DNA from: Gonapodya prolifera JEL478
Lineage: Eukaryota; Monoblepharomycota; Monoblepharidomycetes; Monoblepharidales; Gonapodyaceae
Reading direction: 5' to 3'
Assembly (NCBI GenBank): GCA_001574975.1
Contig: KQ965738.1
Location: 77,133 to 141,132 of the forward strand
DNA: 64,000 bases
Part shown: piece after piece, positions 36,844 through 57,500 of the stretch
Layout: each line of letters opens with the position of its first letter
Numbering within the stretch: the first letter of the stretch is position 1
Notes under the pieces: generated by a model
Seen by the model: only the letters and a program-made list of their open reading frames with translations
Database searches by the model: none
Told to the model about the DNA's origin: nothing
Position numbers and translations under genes: made by a program

Positions 36844-37771
36844 ACAGATCACCACCTCTATTGCAAAGGGAATTGCTGTGAGACAATCCAGGTAAATCAT
36901 TGAGGCACAAGGCTTTGATGCAGAAGATGCAAGAACACTTGCAGACTCCAGCAGAGCTGACAAGTCCAGACAGCAGAAAGATGGTCACTTTAAGTGCTGG
37001 TTAGATTAGTGCATCAAATGGGACATTGATCATGCTGTTGACCTTATCAGGGGACTTGGCAAGTACCTCATAGTGCATGTTTGTGACAGTGAGATCAATG
37101 TAGACACTGCAACAAAGTATCTTGCCACAATTGTTGATCCAATGCAATTTGCTCCAGGATCAAAGATTCCTCTATCAATGCACCCAGCAGTTATTAGTCT
37201 TTTGTGAGCAGGTGAAACACCTTGTCCCACACACCGCCAGAGACCTAGAGACAGAGTTGCAACACTACCAGCCAGTCCAAGATGCTCTTGCACTCATGAA
37301 TTTGCACAAGGACCTCACACTGGCAGAGTTGCAGTCTGTCATCATTCTGAGCTGCATCATGCTCTTCTTCAGACAACCAGCAGATATTGCAGCTATACAA
37401 GATGAAGGAATGGAGGTCATGGCAGATCACATCCACTTCACTTTTGGACATCTGAAATGCCAAAAATTCATATGATTGCCATCCTGCCCCAGAACATTGA
37501 TGTTGTCACAATGTTTCCTGAACTGCTCAGACACAAAAGCACTTCAGGTGACTCAAAGTCCCTCCTGTTCATTCTTGTGAGTCTTGGAGCAAAGCTCATT
37601 AACTTGAAAGCAGATGCCATTTCCAAGTTCACCAAACTTGCATTACTCTCCATGGACTACCCAGAGAGAGTAGCAAAGGCTTACACATTCCTGAAGAGCT
37701 CATTCACCAGTGCTGCAATGGAATATGATTGCCAGCAGAAGTTCTGGATGCCCCTCATCAAGAACAGATGA
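36840..37771 (+). pseudogene. Decayed ORF inside the repeat-bounded element
   Basis: Fragments in shifting plus-strand frames look protein-like. Examples are GHFKCWLD and CIKWDIDHAVDLIRGLGKYL (36990-37075), INVDTATKYLATIVDPMQF (37095-37150), DLTLAELQSVIILSCIMLFF (37310-37375) and a 104-codon open stretch at 37457-37771. Stops and frameshifts separate them. The segment with LFFRQPADIAAI followed by a basic patch is faintly like box I of tyrosine recombinases (Crypton/DIRS type), but I cannot locate the catalytic R-H-R-Y set, so the family is left open. Confidence 0.4.
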
Positions 37772-38480
37772 GCTACAGATGCATTACCTTGAAAACACTA
37801 TTACAGGCCAGGAGCTCAGTTCATGAAACCCAACATTGAGTTGGTGTCCCTTGGATCTGCAACAGATGAGAGAAGCTTCCAATTTGAGAGCTTTTGAAGT
37901 TGGCAGACACTGGTCAGAAGCATTGGATCCTGCTTGCAGCCAAGCTAACCCCACTTCCACCAAAGTATGGCAGGTCCAGTTTTTGCCCCAAAAACCCATT
38001 ACCATAAAAGGAAATTCTTTTCAAATTCCAAACCTTTCATATCCACCTCAAAACACCACCATCACCCACAATTTATTTTGAAATATGGTCCCTGCCTTTC
38101 CCCTGTGCTGGTGGGCTGCCTGTCCTTTGTCTTTGAGGCTTGATTGTAGGTCAACACACTTCCATGACCACCCAGAGTGGACAGTGTCTTGATGCATCCC
38201 AGAGCTTTCCTCAAGAATGGTTGAGTGCAATCTTTCAGTGTCATCCTCATTTTCAGAGTATGTTGTGTAACTTCCTACTGACATGTTGCCAACAAACAGG
38301 ACCTAAATGGCCAGGACCAGCACATAAAAACGCAAGTGCATGTTCAGTCCATGGTGTGCAGATGTGCAGAGGGTGTGGGCTTCCCATTTTGTTAAGAAAT
38401 TGGTGTGTTGGATAGCTCTGAAAGAGTCAGGGGCGTAAAACAAAATTCCACTGTCAATATATTATTTAGAGCAAGCATCT

Positions 38481-38719
38481 TGCTACACAACCTAGGTGAG
38501 CTGCACAAGCCTGTAATTTGCAGGAACGTGTATGTGTGATCAAATATACAAACAAGTTGTAGTGTGCATGGAACTCACCTGCAGGAACATGATGTCAAAC
38601 TTAGGGCACGTCCTGCAGGTGTGCACATCTAAACCCGCGGCCACAGAAGTGGCACAGCAGCTAATACCCAACACTCATACTACACTATATATTCCACATT
38701 AGTGAATGTCAGTGTGACA
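38481..38719 (-). repeat. 239-bp repeat, copy C (right terminal, inverted)
   Basis: Reverse complement of copy A over the same 239 bp, from TGCTACACAACCTAGG to the outer end CAGTGTGAC. A and C enclose 3.34 kb. No clear target-site duplication was found outside the two ends. Confidence 0.85.
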
Positions 38720-39658
38720 GTCTAGATCCAAACATGTTATTTTCTCTAAATTTTGAAATACTATAATTTATTTATGGGGTATGGGAAGCTAATAATGGAA
38801 TCTTCAAAGCACTGATGGATGAAGAGGATTTTTCTCTTGGCACATGTGTTAAATTTAAAAGATGCTATATTTTTTTCCCATTAACATGCACTGCCATGTA
38901 CTCCATTTCAAGGGGAAACTTCAACTGCTGACAAGATTAGCAAACATCCAAACTGAACACAATGTTTGAGGGAATGAGGGGGATTAAAAAAGTAGCATTT
39001 GTGGAGTGACAAAAATGGCAAGAGCCAAGAACCCTGGGGTGACATTTGAAGTCATGTAGCAAGCACTCATGAGATCAGGTGGAAAAAGGGAAATGTTTTT
39101 TGCTCATTGCACACTAACAAAAAGTCTAGCATGTGCTCACATGCCTGATAGTGATCTCTTTTGTTATGAAGTTTGTGGCTGGCTGGTTTGCTTCCACACA
39201 TTGTGATGCCAATTGCCACCAGAAATAAATCTCTCCTCTCTGAGCAGTCTGGCCTTGTAATCAAAAAATATGTTTGTGGATCAAGATCTTGTCAAAGTAG
39301 AGCTATTTTAAAGCATTAGCTCCATGCAACTCTCACCATACAGCATCACAAGCAGCAATGGCTGTTGCAATAATGAATGGTAGCCACAATTCCTGTCTGC
39401 CATTGAGAAGAGCCAGAGTGCATCAATGGCATACAAATAACAAAATTTTACTTTTCATTTGATTTGCTGAAGCCTAAATGTGAACTGTGGGTGGAGTTGT
39501 CATGAATTCCTATAAGCACATAGATCTTGGGGCTAGGAAGCAAGCTACGAAGCTTTAAGAGCCCAGCCGATTCCCACAAAAATGTCTGTTGGTCGAAGTA
39601 AGGTAATTCTTCTAGCAAAATTATATATTTTCAAAGTTTGTGAAATGAAACGTCACCT

Positions 39659-39731
39659 GCTTCCGTGGCGCAATAGGCAGCGCGTGTGGCTGTTAACCAC
39701 AAGGTCGCTAGTTCAAACCTAGCCGGGAGCG
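39659..39731 (+). tRNA. tRNA-Asn (anticodon GTT), copy 3
   Basis: Identical in sequence to the two minus-strand copies at 32.4 and 34.1 kb, followed by GAATCTTTTGCTC, which also follows copy 1. It lies about 25 bp before the left edge of the second kinase/small-gene duplication block, so it may mark the breakpoint. Confidence 0.94.
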
Positions 39732-39756
39732 AATCTTTTGCTCCCTTCCATTTTAA

Positions 39757-41123
39757 GAGATCCAGGAGAGTCGGAGGAGGGGGAGGAGGAAGATGAGGAA
39801 GCCGAAGAGGAAGTCCTAGGAAGAAGGGGGTGATGCCAAAGAAGAGGAGGAGGAGCCAGAAGTTCCCACCAAAAAAAAGAAGAACCCGGCAAAAAAACCT
39901 AAAGCTCAGGTAGACGCTCCATCTACTGGGCCTACGAAAGTTGCAGCCGTGAAAAGATCCGCTGCTAAAATGGTACCCACGCCTGGTCTGTCGCACCTAA
40001 CCCGCATAGAGTTGTGGCCCCAGCAACGGCCAACTTTCCCGATGCAGCGCTGGCACAAAGCCTGGCCGAACGACCTCCCTTACGTTGATCAAGTCCGATT
40101 CAGAGTCCACCCGTGTCCAATTGGCAGGGGCGGGTTTGCTACGGTCCTCCGCGGGAAGTGGGAGCGGACAGATGTCGCCGTGAAGACGCTAAACAAAAAT
40201 GGCGATGCACTTTCCTATGTCACTAAGAACCCAGAAAAGGCCAACAGGATTCACATTGTGAGTTGACCTTGCTCATCTATTCTTCATGTCTCTTGGATGA
40301 ACTTAGTCACCCGCATTTTTAAAATATAAGCTTCTATGACATCGCTGTGGGGATGTCGTTCCTGCGTGACCTCGGAATCGTCCATACTGATCTAAGCCAG
40401 ACAATGCAATTATAAACGACTCGGGGGGCCGGGGGGCGGTGGGGGCAATGGTATCTGACTTTGGATTCGCGAAAACTCGTGAAGGAGGGTCTGATATCAC
40501 CGGATCAGGAGGACAGCGACCTGGGACAGCTTTGTTTATCCCTCTATAGCGACTGTTGGATGGAGGTTCCACCAAAGCCGGTGATGTCTATGCTTTTGCG
40601 GTCTCAATCGTCCAAGTGAGGTTCTGGCTGCAATGTGAACTCCTTTTCCTTGTCTTGCAACTCATTTATCCCTTGGCACATTATTTGACTGACCTCAGAT
40701 TTGGACTAAAAAGCGGGCTTACGATGAAACTGGCCTCTTGAATAACCTAAATGGCCTCGAGACTGTGCTTGACAAAGTCTGCAATGACGGCTGAGACCAA
40801 GCCTGGAGAACTAAGATATGCCCGAGAGCCTCAAGGTGCTGGCCAAAAAGTGCTGGGACGCTGACCCGCAAAAGCGCCCTTCCTTCACGGAAATCGTTGA
40901 CGAACTGGAGAAAGTTGCTGTGGGTATATGGTTGTGCGATTTTGATTTTAGAACATTGATAAGCTCACGACTTTTCCATCTACAAAAAGGCCCGAAGACT
41001 ACTGAGGAAAAGCAGTTGTTATTCTACTTTGTCCGGCGTACTCTGGACAAAGTTGTTGTATGTCGCCCCCCTCCTTCCTTTCCTCTGTCTCAATTCTACG
41101 ACAGTTGTTCGAACGAAGAGTGA
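39757..41123 (+). pseudogene. Truncated, decayed protein kinase (copy 2)
   Basis: A 5'-truncated relative of the kinase relic at 16.8-20.7 kb. It keeps the glycine loop (IGRGGFATVLRGKW) and VAVK, but a deletion then joins VAVKTL straight to NKNGDALS, removing roughly 53 residues including the helix-C glutamate. The catalytic loop (DLGIVHTDL) loses one base right after it. The intron that interrupts this point in copy 1 is absent here, whereas two other introns are retained. Further lesions are a TAG at LFIPL near 40547 and a TGA near 40792. The C-terminal QKRPSFTEIVDELEK survives in one frame (40870-40915). It cannot make an active kinase. Confidence 0.82.
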
Positions 41124-41211
41124 AAGGAATGTAAAATGAGAAGGAAATACTATTTGGTCGTCTGTGGATGACGTCAACGAACATTCTAATTCTGGGTAGC
41201 CGCTGTGCCTT

Positions 41212-41691
41212 TCACCACTTTCTTGTTTCCATCAGCCTGGAGCTTCTCCGAGTGGAGTAGTTTCCCGATGTGACGCTAAAGGCGAAGTGATACGACATGA
41301 GAATGAAAGCAAACAGCGATACACAATGAAAAAGCCTCAACTCAGCATCTCCAAGCATCTTTTCCATCTTTTCGACAATAGCGGATTCATGATTGTGGTT
41401 TCGACTCCACGGCTGGTCCACGCCATCACCAGGACCTGGCTCCCGATTCACGAACAATTCTTCCCCAGCCGCCCGTGAGCTGCTTGGCTTGTGAGGGGGG
41501 ACCTTCACTACGACGGCCACCGTCTCTTCGGGCTGTGCACCGACTGCTGCAGCTTCTCCAATCGCTCGAGTGTTTGTGGGTGGTGCGTGATGGGTAAAGT
41601 GGGGATGTCCCGGTTGTGGAAGTTGCGGAGGATACGCGGAGCCGACGAAAGCGGCTTCTCCGGCAGCGCGAGAGGACGAAAGCTCCGGCAT
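41212..41691 (-). pseudogene. Small SRAAGE-repeat protein, copy 2 (splice sites eroded)
   Basis: A paralogue of the gene at 20.9-21.5 kb with the same three SRAAGE-like motifs (SSSRAAGEAAFVG, NTRAIGEAAAVGA, SSSRAAGEELFVN). The start is ATG 41691. The copy 1 donor context GAT|GTGAGG is here GAGTTGAGG, and the acceptor GGGAAG| is GGGAAA, so the intron is probably no longer spliced. Read unspliced, the frame stays open to 41212 and gains a hydrophobic stretch (HCVSLFAFILMSYHF). It could therefore be a pseudogene or a protein with an altered C-terminus. Confidence 0.55.
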
Positions 41692-42324
41692 TCTGGTACT
41701 GATGACTGAGTGAGGTTCGTGAGCGAGGGGAGACTCGTGTTCACACTGGCTAAAAAGCGTTACCACAATCCTGTCTCCCCCCACCATTCTGCGCCAACTT
41801 CCGCTTACGTTTAATCACCGGATAATGACGTCCCAATTATGGTTCCTATAGCACACTCCATTCTCGCCTCGTCTAGGCGAGGCGCATCTAATTAAATGCA
41901 TTTGCTTGTTCGCCCAGCTCGGCTTTCAACCATTTCTTTACTTTGCCATGCTCCCTTCACCCTTTATGAACGCAGCAAATAATATCGGTTTCTCACCTCT
42001 CGGCTTTCCATCACGCTGTGCTGGCAACGTCGTACTTCTCGTACTTGACTTATTCTGCGCGCGAACGATCTGACAAAGAATGATGATAAAATGTTGCAAT
42101 TATGACGAAATTATGCTACAGTTTCATTTGAACAGGTAAAATTTAACATTTTTACAGATTGCCACCGTCCCTTTCTCCTTTCCAGTAATCAATGCAAGAA
42201 TCGGAATCCGAAGGAGGAACGTGGCGAGGAATGTCCCAAAAGTAAACATCACGGTGAAAGAAGGAGTGGCTTCCAGGTGTGTCTGTGGTTGTTGCATGAA
42301 TAAATGCTGCTCTCTGTGAAGTAC
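41692..42324. other. Intergenic region between small-gene copy 2 and the DYRK gene
   Basis: About 630 bp with no gene recognised. It contains a perfect 7-bp inverted repeat, CGCCTCG-TCTAGG-CGAGGCG, near 41866. Confidence 0.5.
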
Positions 42325-45566
<3,242 letters not shown>

Positions 45567-46564
45567 CCTGGTCTCAAGATAAATGGGCAGATTCGTCCGA
45601 TGCTGAGCTGAAATCTGCGCCTGCGAAATCTCTGCGCGTGACGAGTGGAAACTGTTGGGTGGAGAGAGTGCGTGACCAGGTGCACAGCACTGCAGGCCCC
45701 ATATGCCATATTTCTTGGTGCAGTCCCCACCACATCGTTCTTTGGAGGCGGAAAGCAGAGGAAAATTACTTACAGTATCATCTTACCTGAACTTAAAATA
45801 AAATACGGAAACATGGGAAAAGGCTGGTGTACCAATTGCCAAATATTTTGTGGGCCGAGGCCGGGTCGTTGGTCAACTGTTGGACCTTTGCTGCCTTCCT
45901 CGCACAATTTGCAGCTCCCATTCTCACACCATCGCACGCGCGCTCACTTCGCTTCTTCCGCGCGTCCACGCTCTCACTCCCTCTGCCCATCTCTCGTCCC
46001 CTCGTTTCTTTGAAAGCCAAACCGCCCTCTTCCAGCATCTGACCAACTACGCAGCCACTTCGCTCTTCCGCTGCACTCCCCTCCTCTCCCCCAATTCCAC
46101 ATCGAGCCGCAGTTTCCCCCTTTGAGCTCGACTCCTCGTGACCTGTCACCGCGCAACACCCATTCAACCTACAACAAACATTTCTCCCCCTTTCTTGCAT
46201 ACCCTGCAAATCCCTATTTCTGTACATTTTCTTTCCCGCTCCCTTTTGTTCTTGAATCGCCACTTTAGTTTCTTTCGCGTTTGGGACTTGTCTGGAATCA
46301 GATACCACCTTTCCTCGAGTGGCAATCACCGCCTTGTCCAGTCGAACCAAGCATCATAAACTACACGAGCAGCTAAAGAGCCAATCACGTAGCTCGCCCT
46401 CGTGCTTTCGAGTAATTTGTTTCCTCGAGATCACAACACCCTTCCAACCGCCATAACTAACCCTCGTATGTCGACACTTTGATCCCTGTCTTCCGTCGTT
46501 GACCGAGAGATGACACGCACTTTTCTCAGAACAATCGCTCGCTCCCCTCCGCAGTACGAATCCA
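45567..46564. promoter_or_regulatory. Divergent promoter region, DYRK kinase / DHH1
   Basis: About 1 kb between divergent start codons; it should contain both promoters and 5' leaders. The part from 45890 to 46260 is pyrimidine-rich on the plus strand (many CTC/TTC runs), as is common in fungal promoters. No specific site is claimed. Confidence 0.45.
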
Positions 46565-48637
<2,073 letters not shown>

Positions 48638-48957
48638 TCGCCCTTGCCTCAGAAACTGGTGTTGTCGGCTCGTCGGGGCAGTGACTCTTGGCCTTGATGA
48701 ATTTGCCGTATTGTCGACATCGGGATAAGCCCAAATTTCAATATCTCGTATGTCTAGAGAACGAGCAAATTGGCGCTTTTCCTTCCTTTGATTAGATGGG
48801 ACTGCCCTTGTATGAAAGCAGCACTTTTGCTTGAATAAAAATTGCAAGTTCTCAGATCTGCAGAGAGAGGAAAGCCCGCGGGGTGGGAGAAAGAAAGGGG
48901 TTGGAAGTTCTAGTCTGACATCGCGACCACAGTAGCCACCCAAAACCCCACTGCAAG
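48638..48957. other. Intergenic region between DHH1 and the ISWI gene
   Basis: 320 bp with no gene seen; the two flanking genes run in the same direction. Confidence 0.5.
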
Positions 48958-53538
<4,581 letters not shown>

Positions 53539-54523
53539 AGTTTTGTTTACAATATAAATAAAGTTGATTCAATTTAGCATCATTCGTTTATAACTTTTGT
53601 TATAACCTGGCATTGTCCCAAAGTTTACGTGTTAGAATGTTTAGGGCATGAATTTCTCACGGTAGATGTTGGAGGGTAGGGAAAGTCATACAAAAAGGAG
53701 ACAATGTCAAAAGGACAAACATTCACATATCTGAGAGGTAATGCTTTCGGTCAATAAAGAGGCAACAAAAAACTTTGAGGGATGATTGGTAAATTTTTAA
53801 TGTTTCAAATGCAGTGCACTAGTGCAATTCCAAATATCACTTATGTTTAGGTACAATCACTGCAACCATAATTTTGTGCAGCAGTCATCAGTCTATAGTC
53901 TTTCTGCAATTGTGGGTTTACTACGCACCCAGTGGGGTTGCCTCCCTTGGCCAAAAAGTAAACACCTAATTGTATGTAGAACACCAAAGTTTTCCTCTCT
54001 CAATTCTAAAACTCTATGCAAAGAGCAACGCTCAGCCTGCTGCAGTTCAAGAGTGATCACAAAGATATTAGGTATGATGCTTACCAATGAAATTTATTGC
54101 AAATATTTAAAATGTTTGGCATGTGGTTGGTTTACAATATAAGGGTTTAAGTGATGATATTGTCGACCAGATGTATCACAGCTCAGGATGAAGATGAGAG
54201 TAATATTTTCAATGTTTGGAGAAAGGGAAAATTGGAAAATGGTCATTTCTTCTGGATGAACAATGGATTCATAAGTGTGGTGCACCTCTTCCCAGTTCCC
54301 CCCTAGCTGTGTTTTTTTTTCTACTGGCCTGTAACAATTTTGCCTTCTCACATTAGGGAATGCCTCCATCAAAGCACAATACATTCAGCAAAGTATTCAG
54401 TGTTACTAAAAGTACAAACATAAGTCATAGCAGATTTGTTCACATCACATTTCTGGAAGTATAATAAATGCAGTTCCAAACAATTTCCACTTGTTTTCTG
54501 CGTCTTTATTAATGACTTGAAGG
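53539..54523. other. Intergenic region; composition changes to AT-rich, CpG-poor
   Basis: About 985 bp between the convergent ISWI and dynein-2 genes. No gene recognised. CG dinucleotides become rare from about 53.6 kb onward and stay rare to the window end. Confidence 0.6.
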
Positions 54524-57500
54524 TCACATATGTACTTTTGTCGTGACCCATCCAAGAACAAAGGAAAGTATGCCCCAGTGCATAGTTCCTTTGTAAAATT
54601 GAGTGATTATGCTGGAATCATAAAGAGCATGGCTGTTGCTTGTCCTTACCATATTCATCTCATTTGGTAGCCATGATATGTAGCAGTTTGGTGCACATGA
54701 AACAGCATCATCATCACCATCTACATCTTGAATTGTGCCATCTTCACTCATTTTTGAGCCCTGTATGTAAAATCCACTTATGCAAATGTGAGGTAAAATT
54801 GACGGAACATTTTTTGGACTCCAGAATGAGTACAGTGTCAAGGAATCCAGTGGTACCTTTACTTTATTAAAGTGCTAAGCTGGCAATATCTTTTGAACAA
54901 TTAAAACAAACTCACACTTTCTTGATATATACTGCCGAAAAGAAAGTAAAAGTGAATGCACTCTAAAAACCCCCTGGAGATTTAAAACCAAATTCCCTGC
55001 ATTCAGATTACAAATATTTTGCTTCAGCGCCACAAGTCGTTGTTTGAGCAAATGAAAGAAGCTTCTGTCACTTTTCTGCATGCAAAGCAATCTAAAGATA
55101 AAAAATTAGAAAAGTTTTTGGAAGATAACAAAAGCCTCACAATTCCAAAGTAATTGTATCACTGGAACCAAGCTGACTTGTTGGCAACATTTGAAGTCTC
55201 AAACTCTGAGCTTCTTGCTGACATATTTTTTTGACATCTTCAAGTTCCTAATTTCAAATGAATCAGAGCAGCACTGTAATATCAGTCATGATGTTTGTCT
55301 CACTGTGTGAAAGAATGTGGAAATTGGTTCTGGAACTTTGATGGAAATCTCAGGAATTGCGGACAAGTGTGAAAGCATCTAAAAGTAGTAAAATTTTGTT
55401 TTTGCTCAACCTTGCAGGTAGAGAGTTGAATTCTTACTTCTTCCCAGACTCCATTGCTGGAGTGTGATAGTGTTTTGTGTTCCAAAGGACCATTGCAGCT
55501 ATTCTTGTGCTCCTAAATAAGGAAAAAACATCATGCTTCAAAGCTATAGCTTTGCTTGTGTAATTTATCAACTTGCCAGTGTTTGAAGCTTGGTAGACAC
55601 ACTAATAGCAGCTCTCTGGTCAATTGTTTTTTGAACATTACTGGGCAGACTCAAAATCTGTGAAACCTCCGCTGAGCTACCAATAGCTGCTAGCTCAGTC
55701 TCCTTCAGTCCACTGAGATCATTGTATGAGTTTCCCAAGTCACTCAAGTCTTGAAAATGTGTGTGAAAAGTTGTTCATTCAAGCTCTCTGTAGTTTCACT
55801 TACTCTTGCAAATCAAGTTGAGTAACAGAGTCTTCAGTTTTTCTGTGTCACCAGCACTCCCAATGTGGCCACTGTATATGTTTTCCACAATACCAGAAAA
55901 GGATTGTATACCCTTGGATATATTGCCAGTTTTAATGACATTCTAGAAGAAAATTTTTGAAGTTCTGATTAAAAGCTACTCATGTGGTTGAACTTACCAC
56001 AAGAAGGTTTGCAGAAGACCATAAATCTGAGACAGAAAACCCATATTTTTCCATCCAGCCTTGTGGTATAAATGTGCTTCTTCCCTGAACTACAGAATGA
56101 AATTGAGCCAACCTATGAAGCATGGCAATGTGGTTAGGAATTGCATCAGCATATGTGTCCTTTAATAGACAGTAAGTTTGTCTGAGAAGCTGTTGAGGGT
56201 CTAAAGTATTTTACAATCAATATGTAACCTCATCAGAGTATCAGGAGATTCAAAATTTATAGCACCTTTAGGCACATTCACTACTATTTTGAAACAACTT
56301 GAGAGGAAGTTCTCTGGGAATTTTTCATGATCTTCTGCAATTAGCCATAGTCGAAATGAGCTGTTAACTCTTGATTCCATTTTCTTAAGCTCTTGTGGAA
56401 TGTTTGAGACCCATTGAGATGCTAAGTGGACATTTTGGAGGCACAACCAGGTGCCCTTGGTTGTGCAAGATTCCAGAACTTTCATCATATCTGATAAACT
56501 CATTGATCCTATAACAAGCTGGTATTGATCCATCAAATCCAGGCAATAAAGAGTTGTGATTCACTTTTGGTTTTTGGTCAACAACTCACTTCTTCAATAT
56601 CTTGACTTCTATTACTGGCAAGTCTCAAAATTTCCTTCAGTGGATTTGTTCCAGATTCAGATTTCACAAGAATTGGTTGTATTGCAGAAGTGATTGACAT
56701 GATCTTGTCCAATGAGGGTCGCTTCAAATGGCTCTCATCAATTGCAAATATTTCTGAAAGAAAGCTTTCTCCTTCAAAAATCTGATTTAGAAAGCAAAAA
56801 GTGCAAGTAAAAACAACATCACTTTTCTTACCTGTCTTATGTAGTTTGTCAGGATGAAAGTTTTTAACAAGTAGGAACCGCTGAAAGGCACTATAAATAA
56901 AGCATGCATGTTAATGTCAACAAAGTATTGAATTTGAAGAGTCAACAAGGCACACCTAATGGACTTGTTTTGTTTGCCAAGCAAGTTGTAGGGTGATCCT
57001 GAATCAATCCATTCTTTCCATGAAGCCTCACTTCGGAACGTTCTTGCAGCAAGATCCTAAATTATTTTTAGATTGTAAGAGGGGTATTGTCTGGGTAACA
57101 TGTTTTCACCTACCATGTATGCAGGACTGGTGTTATGTTGATGCTTTTTGGGAAACCATGAGGGTACCATTTGTGATGTCAACACCATACCATAAGACTC
57201 TTTGCATATTGTATCCCAATCTTCTTTTGGAAACTCTTCTGGCTTTAACTTCTGAGATATGTAAAGTGTAATAGGGACCCAGTCCTCTTCAAAAGATGAC
57301 ATCTTCAGATATCCAAATAATTGTTTCTCTAACTCTGTCACAAGCACTGAAATATTTTCTGAATGGCTATAGGATCCCACAACAGATAGAACCTTTTCAA
57401 AAACTCCCACAAATAATGGAAAGGAATAACAGTAGAAAGTGTTAAGAGTTTGCAAGCCCAATAGGGCAAAAAAAATCTTTCCTGCATACTGTGCAAAGCC

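Larger units (their letters stand above)
34430..39530. mobile_element. CpG-poor island with repeats and decayed ORFs between inverted tRNA-Asn genes
   Basis: Most of this stretch is AT-rich and strikingly poor in CG dinucleotides compared with the genes to its left. A subsegment near 35660-36180 is richer in CG, which suggests nested pieces of different origin. It lies between tRNA-Asn copy 2 (minus) and copy 3 (plus), whose 5' ends both point inward. It contains a 239-bp repeat in two direct and one inverted copy and fragments of open reading frame, with no intact gene recognised. Between 38720 and 39530 I see nothing definite. Classification as mobile DNA is an inference. Confidence 0.55.
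39757..41691 (+). repeat. Segmental duplication, copy 2
   Basis: Collinear with 19272-21450 and in the same orientation, beginning in the poly-Glu coding stretch (GATCCAGGAGAGTCGGAGGA against GATCCGGGAGAGGCGGAGGA in copy 1) and ending with the start of the facing small gene. The upstream ankyrin and C2 parts are absent; tRNA-Asn stands there instead. Confidence 0.85.

Noticed and set aside
34430-39530. CRISPR-like array in the repeat-rich island
   Set aside because: The repeats are 239 bp, only three copies, and in mixed orientation; there is no regular spacer structure, and the genome is eukaryotic.
41866-41885. Perfect 7-bp inverted repeat as a terminator or regulatory hairpin
   Set aside because: An isolated short palindrome in eukaryotic intergenic DNA with no supporting context.
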